Below, piece after piece: positions 1 to 6,727 of a DNA stretch of 32,233 bases. The position numbers and the translations under genes are program-made. Under the pieces are notes generated by a model that was not told the DNA's origin, made no database searches, and saw nothing but the letters and a program-made list of their open reading frames with translations. The first letter of the stretch is position 1, and each line of letters begins with the position of its first letter. This stretch comes from JBFWML01 sp050251635 (GTDB taxonomy: Bacteria; Campylobacterota; Campylobacteria; Campylobacterales; SZUA-545): positions 1-32,233 of the forward strand of contig JBFWML010000027.1 in NCBI GenBank assembly GCA_050251635.1. Reading direction: 5' to 3'.

Positions 1-943
1 GCAAAAACAAATGCAGCCTGAAGTTGCGCGACAGCAGCGCGTTTGCGCCGTTTTCGTCGCCGCGTTTGATCGCCCGCGCGATCACTGGAAAAAGCGCCAT
101 CGACACCGCAATGGCATAGACGGCCAGCGGCAACTGAAAAATCCGGTTGGCGTAATAGAGGTAACTGATCGACCCCGCAGCCAGAAAGGAGGCCAGCAAT
201 GTGTCGATAAAGGCGGCCAGATGGATACTGGACGCCCCAAACACCGCCGGGAAAAAGGAGCGGCGAAACCGGCTCGTGTCCGCCGAAACGTCGCGCTTTT
301 TCTTAAAGCCGCCCGCCAGCATGGGAATGAGCCGTTTGCCCCGCAGCGCCGCAATATGCACCAACACCTGCAAAAGCCCGCCGACCAAAACGCCAAAACT
401 CAGATACCAGACAATCTCGATCTGCTCTTTATCCTTGGCAATGAGCAGTGCCAAAATCATCGACAGGTTCAAAAGTGCGGTCGAAAAGGCGCTGACGGCA
501 AAGTGTTTGCGGTAGTGCAGCAGCGCCATCAAAAAGGTCACCACGAAAATAAAATCCAAATACCAGAAGTTCAACGCCACAAAGGGCGCGGCCATTTGGC
601 GGGTCTCTTCACTAAAGCCCCACGCCATTAAAAGGGTTAAAGTTTCCGCAAAAAAAGTGGCCGCAAAAGAGAGGAGCAGTATGACACCAAAGAGCCACAA
701 AAATATTTCCGCGCTGAAGCGTCCCTTATAACGTGCCGCCGTAAAGGAAGGTAAGAAGGCTTGGGTAAAGGCCCCTTCTGCGAAGATGTGCCGCAGGAGA
801 TTGGGAAGCTTAAACGCGACGAAAAAAATGTCCGAATAAACGTTCGCGCCCAAAATGGAAGCTGTGGTAAAATCGCGGACAAAACCGGCCACGCGAGACG
901 TGAGAATTCCGGCGGAGTTGGTAAAGACACCCTTGAACAACAT
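1..943 (-). CDS. murJ: Lipid II flippase MurJ (MviN), 3' end cut by window edge
   Basis: The minus-strand frame stays open from an ATG at 943 to the window edge, giving about 314 residues of a protein usually 460-520 long. The N-terminus reads MLFKGVFTNSAGILTSRVAG, then contains a TASILGANVYSDIFFVAFKLPN-like stretch and an FAEGAFTQAFLPSF segment. Both are hallmarks of the MurJ/MviN branch of the MOP superfamily. Several hydrophobic helices follow, for example at about residues 85-105 and 120-140. Known role: flipping lipid II across the inner membrane for peptidoglycan synthesis. The start at 943 is supported by the conserved N-terminus and an AAGG about 9 bases upstream; the ATG at 950 is in another frame. 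It diverges from the fapA-ruvA-ddl string, which also holds a cell-wall gene. The family assignment is firm; the C-terminal half is not visible. Confidence 0.93.
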   Translation of the reverse strand, partial: MLFKGVFTNSAGILTSRVAGFVRDFTTASILGANVYSDIFFVAFKLPNLLRHIFAEGAFTQAFLPSFTAARYKGRFSAEIFLWLFGVILLLSFAATFFAETLTLLMAWGFSEETRQMAAPFVALNFWYLDFIFVVTFLMALLHYRKHFAVSAFSTALLNLSMILALLIAKDKEQIEIVWYLSFGVLVGGLLQVLVHIAALRGKRLIPMLAGGFKKKRDVSADTSRFRRSFFPAVFGASSIHLAAFIDTLLASFLAAGSISYLYYANRIFQLPLAVYAIAVSMALFPVIARAIKRGDENGANALLSRNFRLHLFL

Positions 944-974
944 TCGCCATAACCTTAAATTTTAAGAAACGGCG

Positions 975-980
975 ATTGTA
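975..980 (-). promoter_or_regulatory. Possible -10 box of murJ
   Basis: Read on the minus strand this is TACAAT preceded by GGG, about 31 bases before the murJ ATG. No good -35 lies 16-18 bases upstream. The same TACAAT form occurs before greA. Weak but consistent with Campylobacterota promoters, which often rely on the -10. Confidence 0.4.
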
Positions 981-1031
981 CCCCAAGTCGGGTGAAACGG
1001 ATCGAGGGTAAGCAGATGACAGAAGGTGTTT

Positions 1032-2939
1032 ATGGGCCTGCTTGATTTTATGCTAGGCGGCGAGCAGGGGCAAGGCGGTGCGAAGTCGTGCGTCAATGCG
1101 GCTCTCGTCAAGCAAACCGACAACGTCCCCGAAGCACTCAAGGAGGCGGCGGGGCTTTATTGCACCACCACCGCGCAGGTGGATTTTTCCGTTCAAGGCT
1201 CGCTGACCGAAGTCAAAATTCCCGGCACCGAGCAAGCCACCGAGCTCACCCCCGCCCTGATCGGCAAGCTCAACGACAAGGGCGTTTTGATCGACCCGGA
1301 CTTCACCATCCGTCAGGTGCATCAAATCACCTTCCGGCCCGCCGCCAAAAATCCCGAACTCTTTTTGGATATGGAGATCGCCGCCGACAAGTTCCGAACC
1401 CGCGCGGTCGCCACGATTAAAACCACCAGCAAGGTTCACGATTTCGCCAATCTGCGGGAGTTTGTTATCGGCGAGCTCAACAAGCTCAAACTCCGCTACG
1501 GCATGATTATCAACGTCCGCGAAGGCACCATGCGCACCGATGTGGGCCACCTGATCAACAAAATCCGCGTTCACGCCAAGGTGCCCGAACCCTTCAAAAT
1601 CCAGCTCTGCGAGTGGGCTTCTCCCGTTCCCACGGTGGACGATGATCTGATTTTGCACTACAAGGGCAAAGACAAAAAAGCGCCCACGGCAAACGAGCGG
1701 GTCGATTACGCCGATCGCGGGTTTGTCAACGCCGTCGAGGCGGGGGATTTGCTCATCGAGTACGTCAAACCCAAAATGGGCATCCCCGGGCGCGATTTTA
1801 GGGGCCAGTATCTCCCCGTGCGCGAACCCAAGCTTCAGTACGGCCCGGTCATGAGCCCCGATCCCGAAAGCATCGAGGTGCGCGAAGACGAACGGGCCAT
1901 CACCTACTACGCCAAACGCGAAGGGTATGTCAGCTTTAACCTCGGGGCCCTGAGCGTCGGCGATACGCTGGAGGTCGAAAGCGTCGATTTCAAACACACC
2001 GGCGACATCAAGGCGGGCACCGACAAGGATGTCAAAATCTCCATCAAGGGCAAGGACGCCAACGAAGACCACATCGGCCCCAACACCAAGATCGAAGCGA
2101 GCGAGATCGAGCTTTCGGGCAGCATTGCCAACGGCGCGATCGTCAAGGCCAACAAAATTGTCGTCAAGGGCCAGACCCACAGCACCAGCCATATTACCGC
2201 CGCCGAAGCGGAGATCGCCGTTCACCGCGGCACGCTTGAGGGGGTCAAGGTTAAAATCGACCGGCTCGAACACGGACGGGTTAACGCCGAAGAGGTGGAG
2301 ATCGACCGGGTGATCGGCGGGATGGTTTCGGCCAAGCGCATCACCGTCGGCACGCTCCACTCCCACGCAACGCTGATCGCCAGCGAACGCATCACCATCA
2401 AACAGCTTGTCGGCGGCGAAAACCGTCTTTATATCGAAGCCGCCGCCAGCAAAAACGACAAGATGCAGCAAAAAGCCCTGATGGAAAAACAGCGCACGCT
2501 GGCCAAACAGCACGACGAGATTGCCCGCAAATACAACCAAAAACGCGCCGCGCTCCTGCGCAATAAAACCCAGGCTGAGCAGATCAAAATGCGCATCGAA
2601 ACCGAGAAAAAAGCCGGGCGCACGCCGCCTTCGCTCTTTATCGAACGTTACCGGCAGTATCTTGAGGAGATGAAAAACGCCCGCTACCTGCACGACGAGC
2701 TAGACAGCATCAAAACCCAGATGGGCAATGTGCAAGATGAGATTACGCTGCTTCAGGACGCCGTGATGAATGCGGTAATCGTCAACAAAGATCTGTGGCG
2801 CAACTACAACGAGATCCGCTTCAGACTCATCAACCCGCCCAAGGAGATTTTGTACGTGCCGCCGGAAAACTCCAAGGCCACGGAGATCAAAGTCGAGATG
2901 GCGGGTCTGGACGAATATATTGTGAAAGCCTATGAATGA
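1032..2939 (+). CDS. fapA: FapA/DUF342 family protein (beta-helix plus coiled coil)
   Basis: A 635-residue protein of the FapA (DUF342) family. It has an N-terminal region of about 290 residues. A repetitive segment at about 300-450 is rich in short G/I/V/K-spaced strands (for example IELSGSIANGAIVKANKIVV), typical of a right-handed beta-helix. The C-terminal 160 residues are charged and alpha-helical, probably a coiled coil (from about 475). No signal peptide is seen. Family members are linked to polar or flagellar localisation in some bacteria, but the biochemical role is not settled. I chose ATG 1032 because AGAAGG lies 5 bases before it; a GTG at 1026 would overlap that site. The stop overlaps the ruvA start as ATGA, so the two are translationally coupled. 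No flagellar gene is adjacent. The family is fairly sure, the function is not. Confidence 0.85.
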   Translation: MGLLDFMLGGEQGQGGAKSCVNAALVKQTDNVPEALKEAAGLYCTTTAQVDFSVQGSLTEVKIPGTEQATELTPALIGKLNDKGVLIDPDFTIRQVHQITFRPAAKNPELFLDMEIAADKFRTRAVATIKTTSKVHDFANLREFVIGELNKLKLRYGMIINVREGTMRTDVGHLINKIRVHAKVPEPFKIQLCEWASPVPTVDDDLILHYKGKDKKAPTANERVDYADRGFVNAVEAGDLLIEYVKPKMGIPGRDFRGQYLPVREPKLQYGPVMSPDPESIEVREDERAITYYAKREGYVSFNLGALSVGDTLEVESVDFKHTGDIKAGTDKDVKISIKGKDANEDHIGPNTKIEASEIELSGSIANGAIVKANKIVVKGQTHSTSHITAAEAEIAVHRGTLEGVKVKIDRLEHGRVNAEEVEIDRVIGGMVSAKRITVGTLHSHATLIASERITIKQLVGGENRLYIEAAASKNDKMQQKALMEKQRTLAKQHDEIARKYNQKRAALLRNKTQAEQIKMRIETEKKAGRTPPSLFIERYRQYLEEMKNARYLHDELDSIKTQMGNVQDEITLLQDAVMNAVIVNKDLWRNYNEIRFRLINPPKEILYVPPENSKATEIKVEMAGLDEYIVKAYE

Positions 2940-3493
2940 TTACCGGAATTGACGGAGAAATCTTAAAAAAGGAGCCCGGTTTTTGCGATCTGCTCACCCA
3001 GGGCGGCGTCATCTACCGGGTGTTTATCTCGCTCAACACCTACGGCACGCTCACGCAAAACCGCGCGAGACTCTTAACCACGCTGGTTGTGCGGGAGGAC
3101 GCGCTGATTTTGTTCGGCTTTGCCGACGAAGCGGAGCGCACGCTCTTTGATCTGCTGCTCAAGGTCAGCGGCGTCGGCCCCAAAAGCGCCATGGCGATTT
3201 TGTCCACCTTTACCCCCGCGCAATTTGCGGAGGTCATCCAAACACGCAGCGAGGCGCGGCTGATTAAGGTGCCGGGCATCGGCAAAAAAACCGCCGGACT
3301 GATTTTGGTGCAACTGGCGGGCACGGTGGACGCGCTGGGTCTTGAGGGCGCGGACGATGCCGTCCGGCAAGCGGCGCAGGCGCTCGAAAGCCTGGGCTTT
3401 AAGATGGCCGACATCACCAAGGTGCTCTCCAAGTGCGTCAGCACCGACACCGCAGGGCTGGTCAAAGAGGCCCTTAAATTTTTTCAGAAGTGA
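2936..3493 (+). CDS. ruvA: Holliday junction branch migration complex subunit RuvA
   Basis: 185 residues, close to the usual 180-205. The N-terminal OB-fold domain begins MITGIDGEIL. Two helix-hairpin-helix motifs follow: LLKVSGVGPKSAMAIL at about 72-87 and LIKVPGIGKKTAGLIL at about 107-122. The C-terminal three-helix domain, which contacts RuvB, contains QALESLGFKMADI. RuvA tetramers bind four-way DNA junctions and load RuvB in the cytoplasm for branch migration during recombination repair. Its ATG lies inside the fapA stop (ATGA) and its TGA is shared with the possible GTG start of ddl. It therefore sits mid-operon and is likely co-transcribed with fapA and ddl. Neither ruvB nor ruvC is in the window. 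Confidence 0.97.
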   Translation: MITGIDGEILKKEPGFCDLLTQGGVIYRVFISLNTYGTLTQNRARLLTTLVVREDALILFGFADEAERTLFDLLLKVSGVGPKSAMAILSTFTPAQFAEVIQTRSEARLIKVPGIGKKTAGLILVQLAGTVDALGLEGADDAVRQAAQALESLGFKMADITKVLSKCVSTDTAGLVKEALKFFQK

Positions 3494-3501
3494 GTTTATC
3501 A

Positions 3502-4539
3502 ATGCAAAAACCGGTTATTCTCTTTGGCGGACAAAGCTACGAACACGAAATCAGCATCGTCAGCGCCATCGCGCTGCACAGGGTTTTGACCCAGGCTTGC
3601 GAGTTTGTTTTTCTCTCCCCCGATCGCCGTTTTTACCATATCGATCTGATCGACATGAAGGCCGATCATTTCGCCTCCGGCCGCTACCGCAAAAACACCG
3701 AGCTCTTTTTGTCCAGAGGCGGTTTTGAGAAAAAAAGCCTCTTTGGCCGCACCGCCTTTGACGGCGATGTGGTGATCAGCACCGTTCACGGCGGCGACGG
3801 CGAAGACGGCAAGCTCGCAGCGCTGTTTGATTTCTACGGCGTACCCTATGTGGGGCCGCGCCTTGAGGCGTCGGTGCTGAGCTTTAATAAGCAGCTTACG
3901 AAACACCTGGGCCAAATGGCCGGGGTTAAAACCCTGCCCTACGAAGTGGTTCGCCGGGGAGAAACAATCACCCTGCCCTACCCCTATATTCTCAAGCCCC
4001 TGCGGCTGGGCAGTTCGATCGGCGTGAGCGTCGTTAGAAGCGATCAGGAGCGCGATTACGCGCTGGATGTGGCCTTCGAGTTTGACAGCGAGGTGCTGGC
4101 CGAGCCGTTTATTTCGGGCGTTAAGGAGTACAACCTCGCCGGTTGCCGCGCCGGGAACGAATGGCAGCTTTCGCTGATCGAAGAGCCCGCCAAAAAAGAG
4201 CTGCTGGATTTTGACCAGAAGTACCTCGACTTTGCCCGCACCGGCAAGGCCTGCGAAGCCGACTTGACGCCTTCGACGGCGGATGCGGTGCGCGAGGCGT
4301 TTAAAAAGGTCTATGCCCAAGGGTTTGACGGTGCGCTGATCCGGTGCGATTTTTTCATTATCGACGGCGAGGTGTATCTCAACGAGGTCAATCCCGTCCC
4401 CGGCAGTCTGGCCAACTATCTGTTTGAAAATTATGAAGCCACTTTAAATTCGCTTATCGCCGCACTCCCTCAGCCGCGCCAAATTCCCGTCAGTTATCAT
4501 TACATCCACTCTATCCGATCGGCCAAAGGAAAACTATGA
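3502..4539 (+). CDS. ddl: D-alanine--D-alanine ligase
   Basis: 345 residues, an ATP-grasp enzyme joining two D-alanines for the peptidoglycan stem peptide in the cytoplasm. The N-terminus PVILFGGQSYEHEISIVSAI carries the glycine-rich start and the HEISI signature. VISTVHGGDGEDG is the central substrate-side motif, YILKPLRLGSSIGV the ATP-binding segment, and the catalytic C-terminus EVNPVPGSLANYLF holds the Mg-binding Glu and Asn. Two starts are possible. GTG 3490 overlaps the ruvA stop. ATG 3502 has AGAAG 11 bases upstream and gives the expected N-terminus (MQKPVILFGG), so I prefer it. The stop overlaps the next gene as ATGA. It lies near murJ, another peptidoglycan gene, though on the opposite strand. 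Confidence 0.96.
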   Translation: MQKPVILFGGQSYEHEISIVSAIALHRVLTQACEFVFLSPDRRFYHIDLIDMKADHFASGRYRKNTELFLSRGGFEKKSLFGRTAFDGDVVISTVHGGDGEDGKLAALFDFYGVPYVGPRLEASVLSFNKQLTKHLGQMAGVKTLPYEVVRRGETITLPYPYILKPLRLGSSIGVSVVRSDQERDYALDVAFEFDSEVLAEPFISGVKEYNLAGCRAGNEWQLSLIEEPAKKELLDFDQKYLDFARTGKACEADLTPSTADAVREAFKKVYAQGFDGALIRCDFFIIDGEVYLNEVNPVPGSLANYLFENYEATLNSLIAALPQPRQIPVSYHYIHSIRSAKGKL

Positions 4540-5138
4540 ATTATGAAGTCATTATCGTCGGCGGCGGCGTTAGCGGACTTTCCTGCGCCCTGACGCTTTC
4601 TAGCGCCAATGCCAAAACCGAGGCGCTTAAAAACGCCGGTTATCTCGTTATCGACAACAATAACAGCGATCTAAACAAAGCCCGCCTCTTTAACGTTCCG
4701 GGTATCGCATCGGGCGCTGAGGGGGCCGAAACGCTTGGAGCCCTGCGCGCCCAGCTCGATCGCTACGGCGTCTGCGACCTCATGGAGGGAACCGTCCGGT
4801 CTGTCAAGGGCGAAGCGGGCAGCTTTCACGTCGAGCTGGAAGGCGGCTTGAGCGTTCATGCAAAGCGGGTGGTTTTGGCCACGGGCTTTCACGGCTTTGA
4901 ACTTGATTGCGAAGGCGTCGAGGTTCAAGAAAACCTCCTCTCGCCCCGCCCCGGCAAGGTTGCCCTTGCCCACCAAGACAACCGCTTGCGCGAAGGGTTG
5001 TATGTGGCGGGCCTGCTTTCGGGCGTGTACACCATGTTTGCCTGCGCGGCGGGTTCGGGGGTCAAGGTTGCCTGCGACATTCTGAGCGAAATTTCCGGCA
5101 AACCGGCCATTATCCACGACGTCACCACCCGGTCATGA
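4536..5138 (+). CDS. Short FAD/NAD(P)-binding oxidoreductase, thioredoxin-reductase-like
   Basis: 200 residues. The N-terminus YEVIIVGGGVSGLSCALTL has the GxGxxG dinucleotide-binding fold of FAD flavoproteins. Later RVVLATGFHGF (about 110-120) is the ATG motif, and LYVAGLLSGVYTMFACAAGSG (about 152-172) resembles the second FAD-contacting segment of thioredoxin-reductase-like proteins. It is about 100 residues shorter than thioredoxin reductase. It has no CxxC redox pair and no separate NADPH domain with a second GxGxxG, so disulfide reductase activity is unlikely. It is coupled to ddl (ATGA) upstream and to the unknown 117-aa gene downstream. The substrate is unknown; a flavin-dependent reductase or monooxygenase-like role is only a guess. 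The fold is secure, the function is not. Confidence 0.8.
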   Translation: MNYEVIIVGGGVSGLSCALTLSSANAKTEALKNAGYLVIDNNNSDLNKARLFNVPGIASGAEGAETLGALRAQLDRYGVCDLMEGTVRSVKGEAGSFHVELEGGLSVHAKRVVLATGFHGFELDCEGVEVQENLLSPRPGKVALAHQDNRLREGLYVAGLLSGVYTMFACAAGSGVKVACDILSEISGKPAIIHDVTTRS

Positions 5139-5488
5139 TGCGGGATCTCATCCGCGAGTCGCTTAGAGAAGCCGGCCTGTGGGGTCAATTTGAAGAGGCT
5201 TCACGCTTTGATGCCACGCTCACCTTCGGGGCGGTCGAGCTGTCGCTGAGCAAAACAGGCACCCATGTGACACTAAGCGGCGAAAGCCCCGAGGGGCCGA
5301 TCACCGTACGCTACTGCCTGCACCGAAACTGGCTTCCGCTCTCATTTTGTCTGGGCGTCGATACAGTGGCTTGCGATCAGGAAGACCTGTGGGAGCGCAG
5401 CGATCTGGGCTACGTGCTCGGCAATGACGCCCAGTGGGAAAAGCACCTGCGCGTTCTGGGTTTCCTGAGCGCCAAACGGACGTATTGA
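5135..5488 (+). CDS. Conserved-looking hypothetical protein (117 aa)
   Basis: I do not recognise a family. The protein starts MMRDLIRESLREAGLWGQF and reads as a small soluble alpha/beta protein with alternating strand-like segments (for example ATLTFGAVELSLSKTG). It has no signal peptide, membrane helix or obvious catalytic motif. There are two cysteines at about 61 and 72 (YCLH and SFCLG) and another near 80. The start ATG 5135 (or 5138) overlaps the stop of the flavoprotein gene, and its TGA overlaps the ATG of the hydrolase gene. A frame this neatly nested between two real genes is very likely translated. Its place between a flavoprotein and a hydrolase suggests a shared operon but does not tell its job. 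Confidence 0.75.
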   Translation: MMRDLIRESLREAGLWGQFEEASRFDATLTFGAVELSLSKTGTHVTLSGESPEGPITVRYCLHRNWLPLSFCLGVDTVACDQEDLWERSDLGYVLGNDAQWEKHLRVLGFLSAKRTY

Positions 5489-6213
5489 TGGCCCAAAGAA
5501 CCCTGCAAACCCCCCGGGGCGACTACACGCTCAGCTATCTTCTTGAAGGGCCTGCCGAAGGCCAAAAAGTGCTATTCCTTCACGGCTGGGGCGCAACAAA
5601 AGAGCTGATGAAAAACAGCTTTAGCCGCCACTGCGGCCGCTGGCAGGCGCTCTATTTGGATCTGCCCGGCTTTGGCGGCAGCAGCAGTTTCGAGCCGCTC
5701 ACCACCGGGGAGTATGCTGCGATCATCCGGGCCTTTTTGGATGATTTGGGCTTTACGCCGCAGGCGATCGTCGGCCACTCCTTCGGCGGCAAGGTGGCGA
5801 CGCTGCTCGATCCGCCGCTGCTTGTTTTGCTCTCAAGCGCCGGTATTGTGAAGCGAAAATCCCTCAAGGTCCGGCTCAAGATTGCACTGGCCAAAAGTTT
5901 CGGTTTTCTCAAAAGCGACCGGTTGCGCGAGAGGCTTAGAACCCGCGACGCAGCCGGCCTGCCCGAGCATATGTATGAGACGCTCAAAAACGTGGTGGAT
6001 GAGGATTTCTCCGCTGTTTTCGCCGCCCGGACCAAACCGGCGCTGATCTTCTGGGGCAAAAACGATCGGGCCACACCCCTCTACACCGGAGAGGCGCTGC
6101 ACCGCCTGATTGCGGGCAGCCGCTTCTTCCCCCTGGCGGGCGATCACTTTTTCTTTGCCGGTCACGGCGCTTTGATTACACAGGAGATCGCTAAGGCGAT
6201 CGAAGGGGCCTAA
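5488..6213 (+). CDS. Alpha/beta hydrolase
   Basis: 241 residues with the full alpha/beta-hydrolase layout. The oxyanion region is VLFLHGWGATKE (about 31-42). The nucleophile elbow is GHSFGG (Ser at about 96), the acid is in WGKNDRATP, and the catalytic His is in GDHFFFAGHG near the C-terminus. The cap between strands is short and basic (KRKSLKVRLKIALAK). Typical reactions are ester or thioester hydrolysis in the cytoplasm; the substrate cannot be read from the sequence. ATG 5488 overlaps the stop of the preceding gene as TGATG; an upstream ATG at 5434 lies inside that gene and would add an unrelated N-terminus. It is the last gene of the fapA-ruvA-ddl string and converges on cheW. Confidence 0.9.
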   Translation: MAQRTLQTPRGDYTLSYLLEGPAEGQKVLFLHGWGATKELMKNSFSRHCGRWQALYLDLPGFGGSSSFEPLTTGEYAAIIRAFLDDLGFTPQAIVGHSFGGKVATLLDPPLLVLLSSAGIVKRKSLKVRLKIALAKSFGFLKSDRLRERLRTRDAAGLPEHMYETLKNVVDEDFSAVFAARTKPALIFWGKNDRATPLYTGEALHRLIAGSRFFPLAGDHFFFAGHGALITQEIAKAIEGA

Positions 6214-6220
6214 AAGGCCC
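6206..6220. terminator. Weak hairpin between convergent hydrolase and cheW genes
   Basis: GGGCC-TAAAA-GGCCC forms a 5-bp stem in the 13-base gap, with the hydrolase stop codon in the loop. There is no U-tract on either side. It could act as a bidirectional stop signal, but the support is slight. Confidence 0.3.
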
Positions 6221-6226
6221 GCCTCG

Positions 6227-6727
6227 TCAGAAGTTGCGTTTGAGCAGGGATTCGATGCGCAGGATGGTGATAATGCTGTCTTCGCGCTTGCCCACGCCGT
6301 AGATGTGATTCTCATCTTCGCCGAGACTTTCGGGGGCCGGATCGATATCGGACTCGCGCAGACGGATCGCTTCGGTCAGCTTGTCGATCACAAAACCGCT
6401 GACCTGATTTTTGTTGCGGATCACGATAAAGCGGGTTTCGTCGGTATGGGGCGCCTTGGGGCGGCCAAACTTACGCCGCAGATCGATCAAGGGCAATACG
6501 GTACCCCGCAGGTTAAACACGCCAATGACGTAATCGGGCGTTGAAGGAACGCGCGTAGCCTCGATCGGCTTGATAATCTCCTGAATGGAAAGAATCGGCA
6601 CCGCAAACTCTTCATCGTCCACCATAAAGCAAACCAGTTGAACAATCCCCTCGTCGCGGACCGGTTCGTCCGCCGAGCGCTTCTGTTTCTGCTGGCTCTT
6701 TAAAACCTGTTGCAGTTGTTCGCTCAT
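6227..6727 (-). CDS. cheW: Chemotaxis coupling protein CheW
   Basis: 166 residues: a CheW-type SH3-like domain from about residue 27, preceded by a polar, Lys/Gln-rich N-terminal extension of about 25 residues. Typical motifs are VDDEEFAVPILSIQEII, VIGVFNLRGTVLPLIDLR and IYGVGKREDSIITIL. CheW bridges methyl-accepting chemoreceptors to the CheA kinase at the inner face of the membrane. Its ATG overlaps the cheA stop as ATGA, so the partners are translationally coupled. cheV lies just upstream of cheA. The string cheV-cheAY-cheW is the usual arrangement in Campylobacterota. It is the last gene of the long minus-strand transcription unit starting at greA. Confidence 0.96.
   Translation of the reverse strand: MSEQLQQVLKSQQKQKRSADEPVRDEGIVQLVCFMVDDEEFAVPILSIQEIIKPIEATRVPSTPDYVIGVFNLRGTVLPLIDLRRKFGRPKAPHTDETRFIVIRNKNQVSGFVIDKLTEAIRLRESDIDPAPESLGEDENHIYGVGKREDSIITILRIESLLKRNF

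Noticed and set aside
1053..2693. 546-codon open frame antisense to fapA
   Set aside because: It is a mirror of a high-GC gene with strong codon bias. The translation is repetitive and family-less, and fapA on the other strand is clear.
4536..5138. Thioredoxin reductase
   Set aside because: The FAD motifs fit, but the length is 200 aa and neither the CxxC pair nor the NADPH domain is present.
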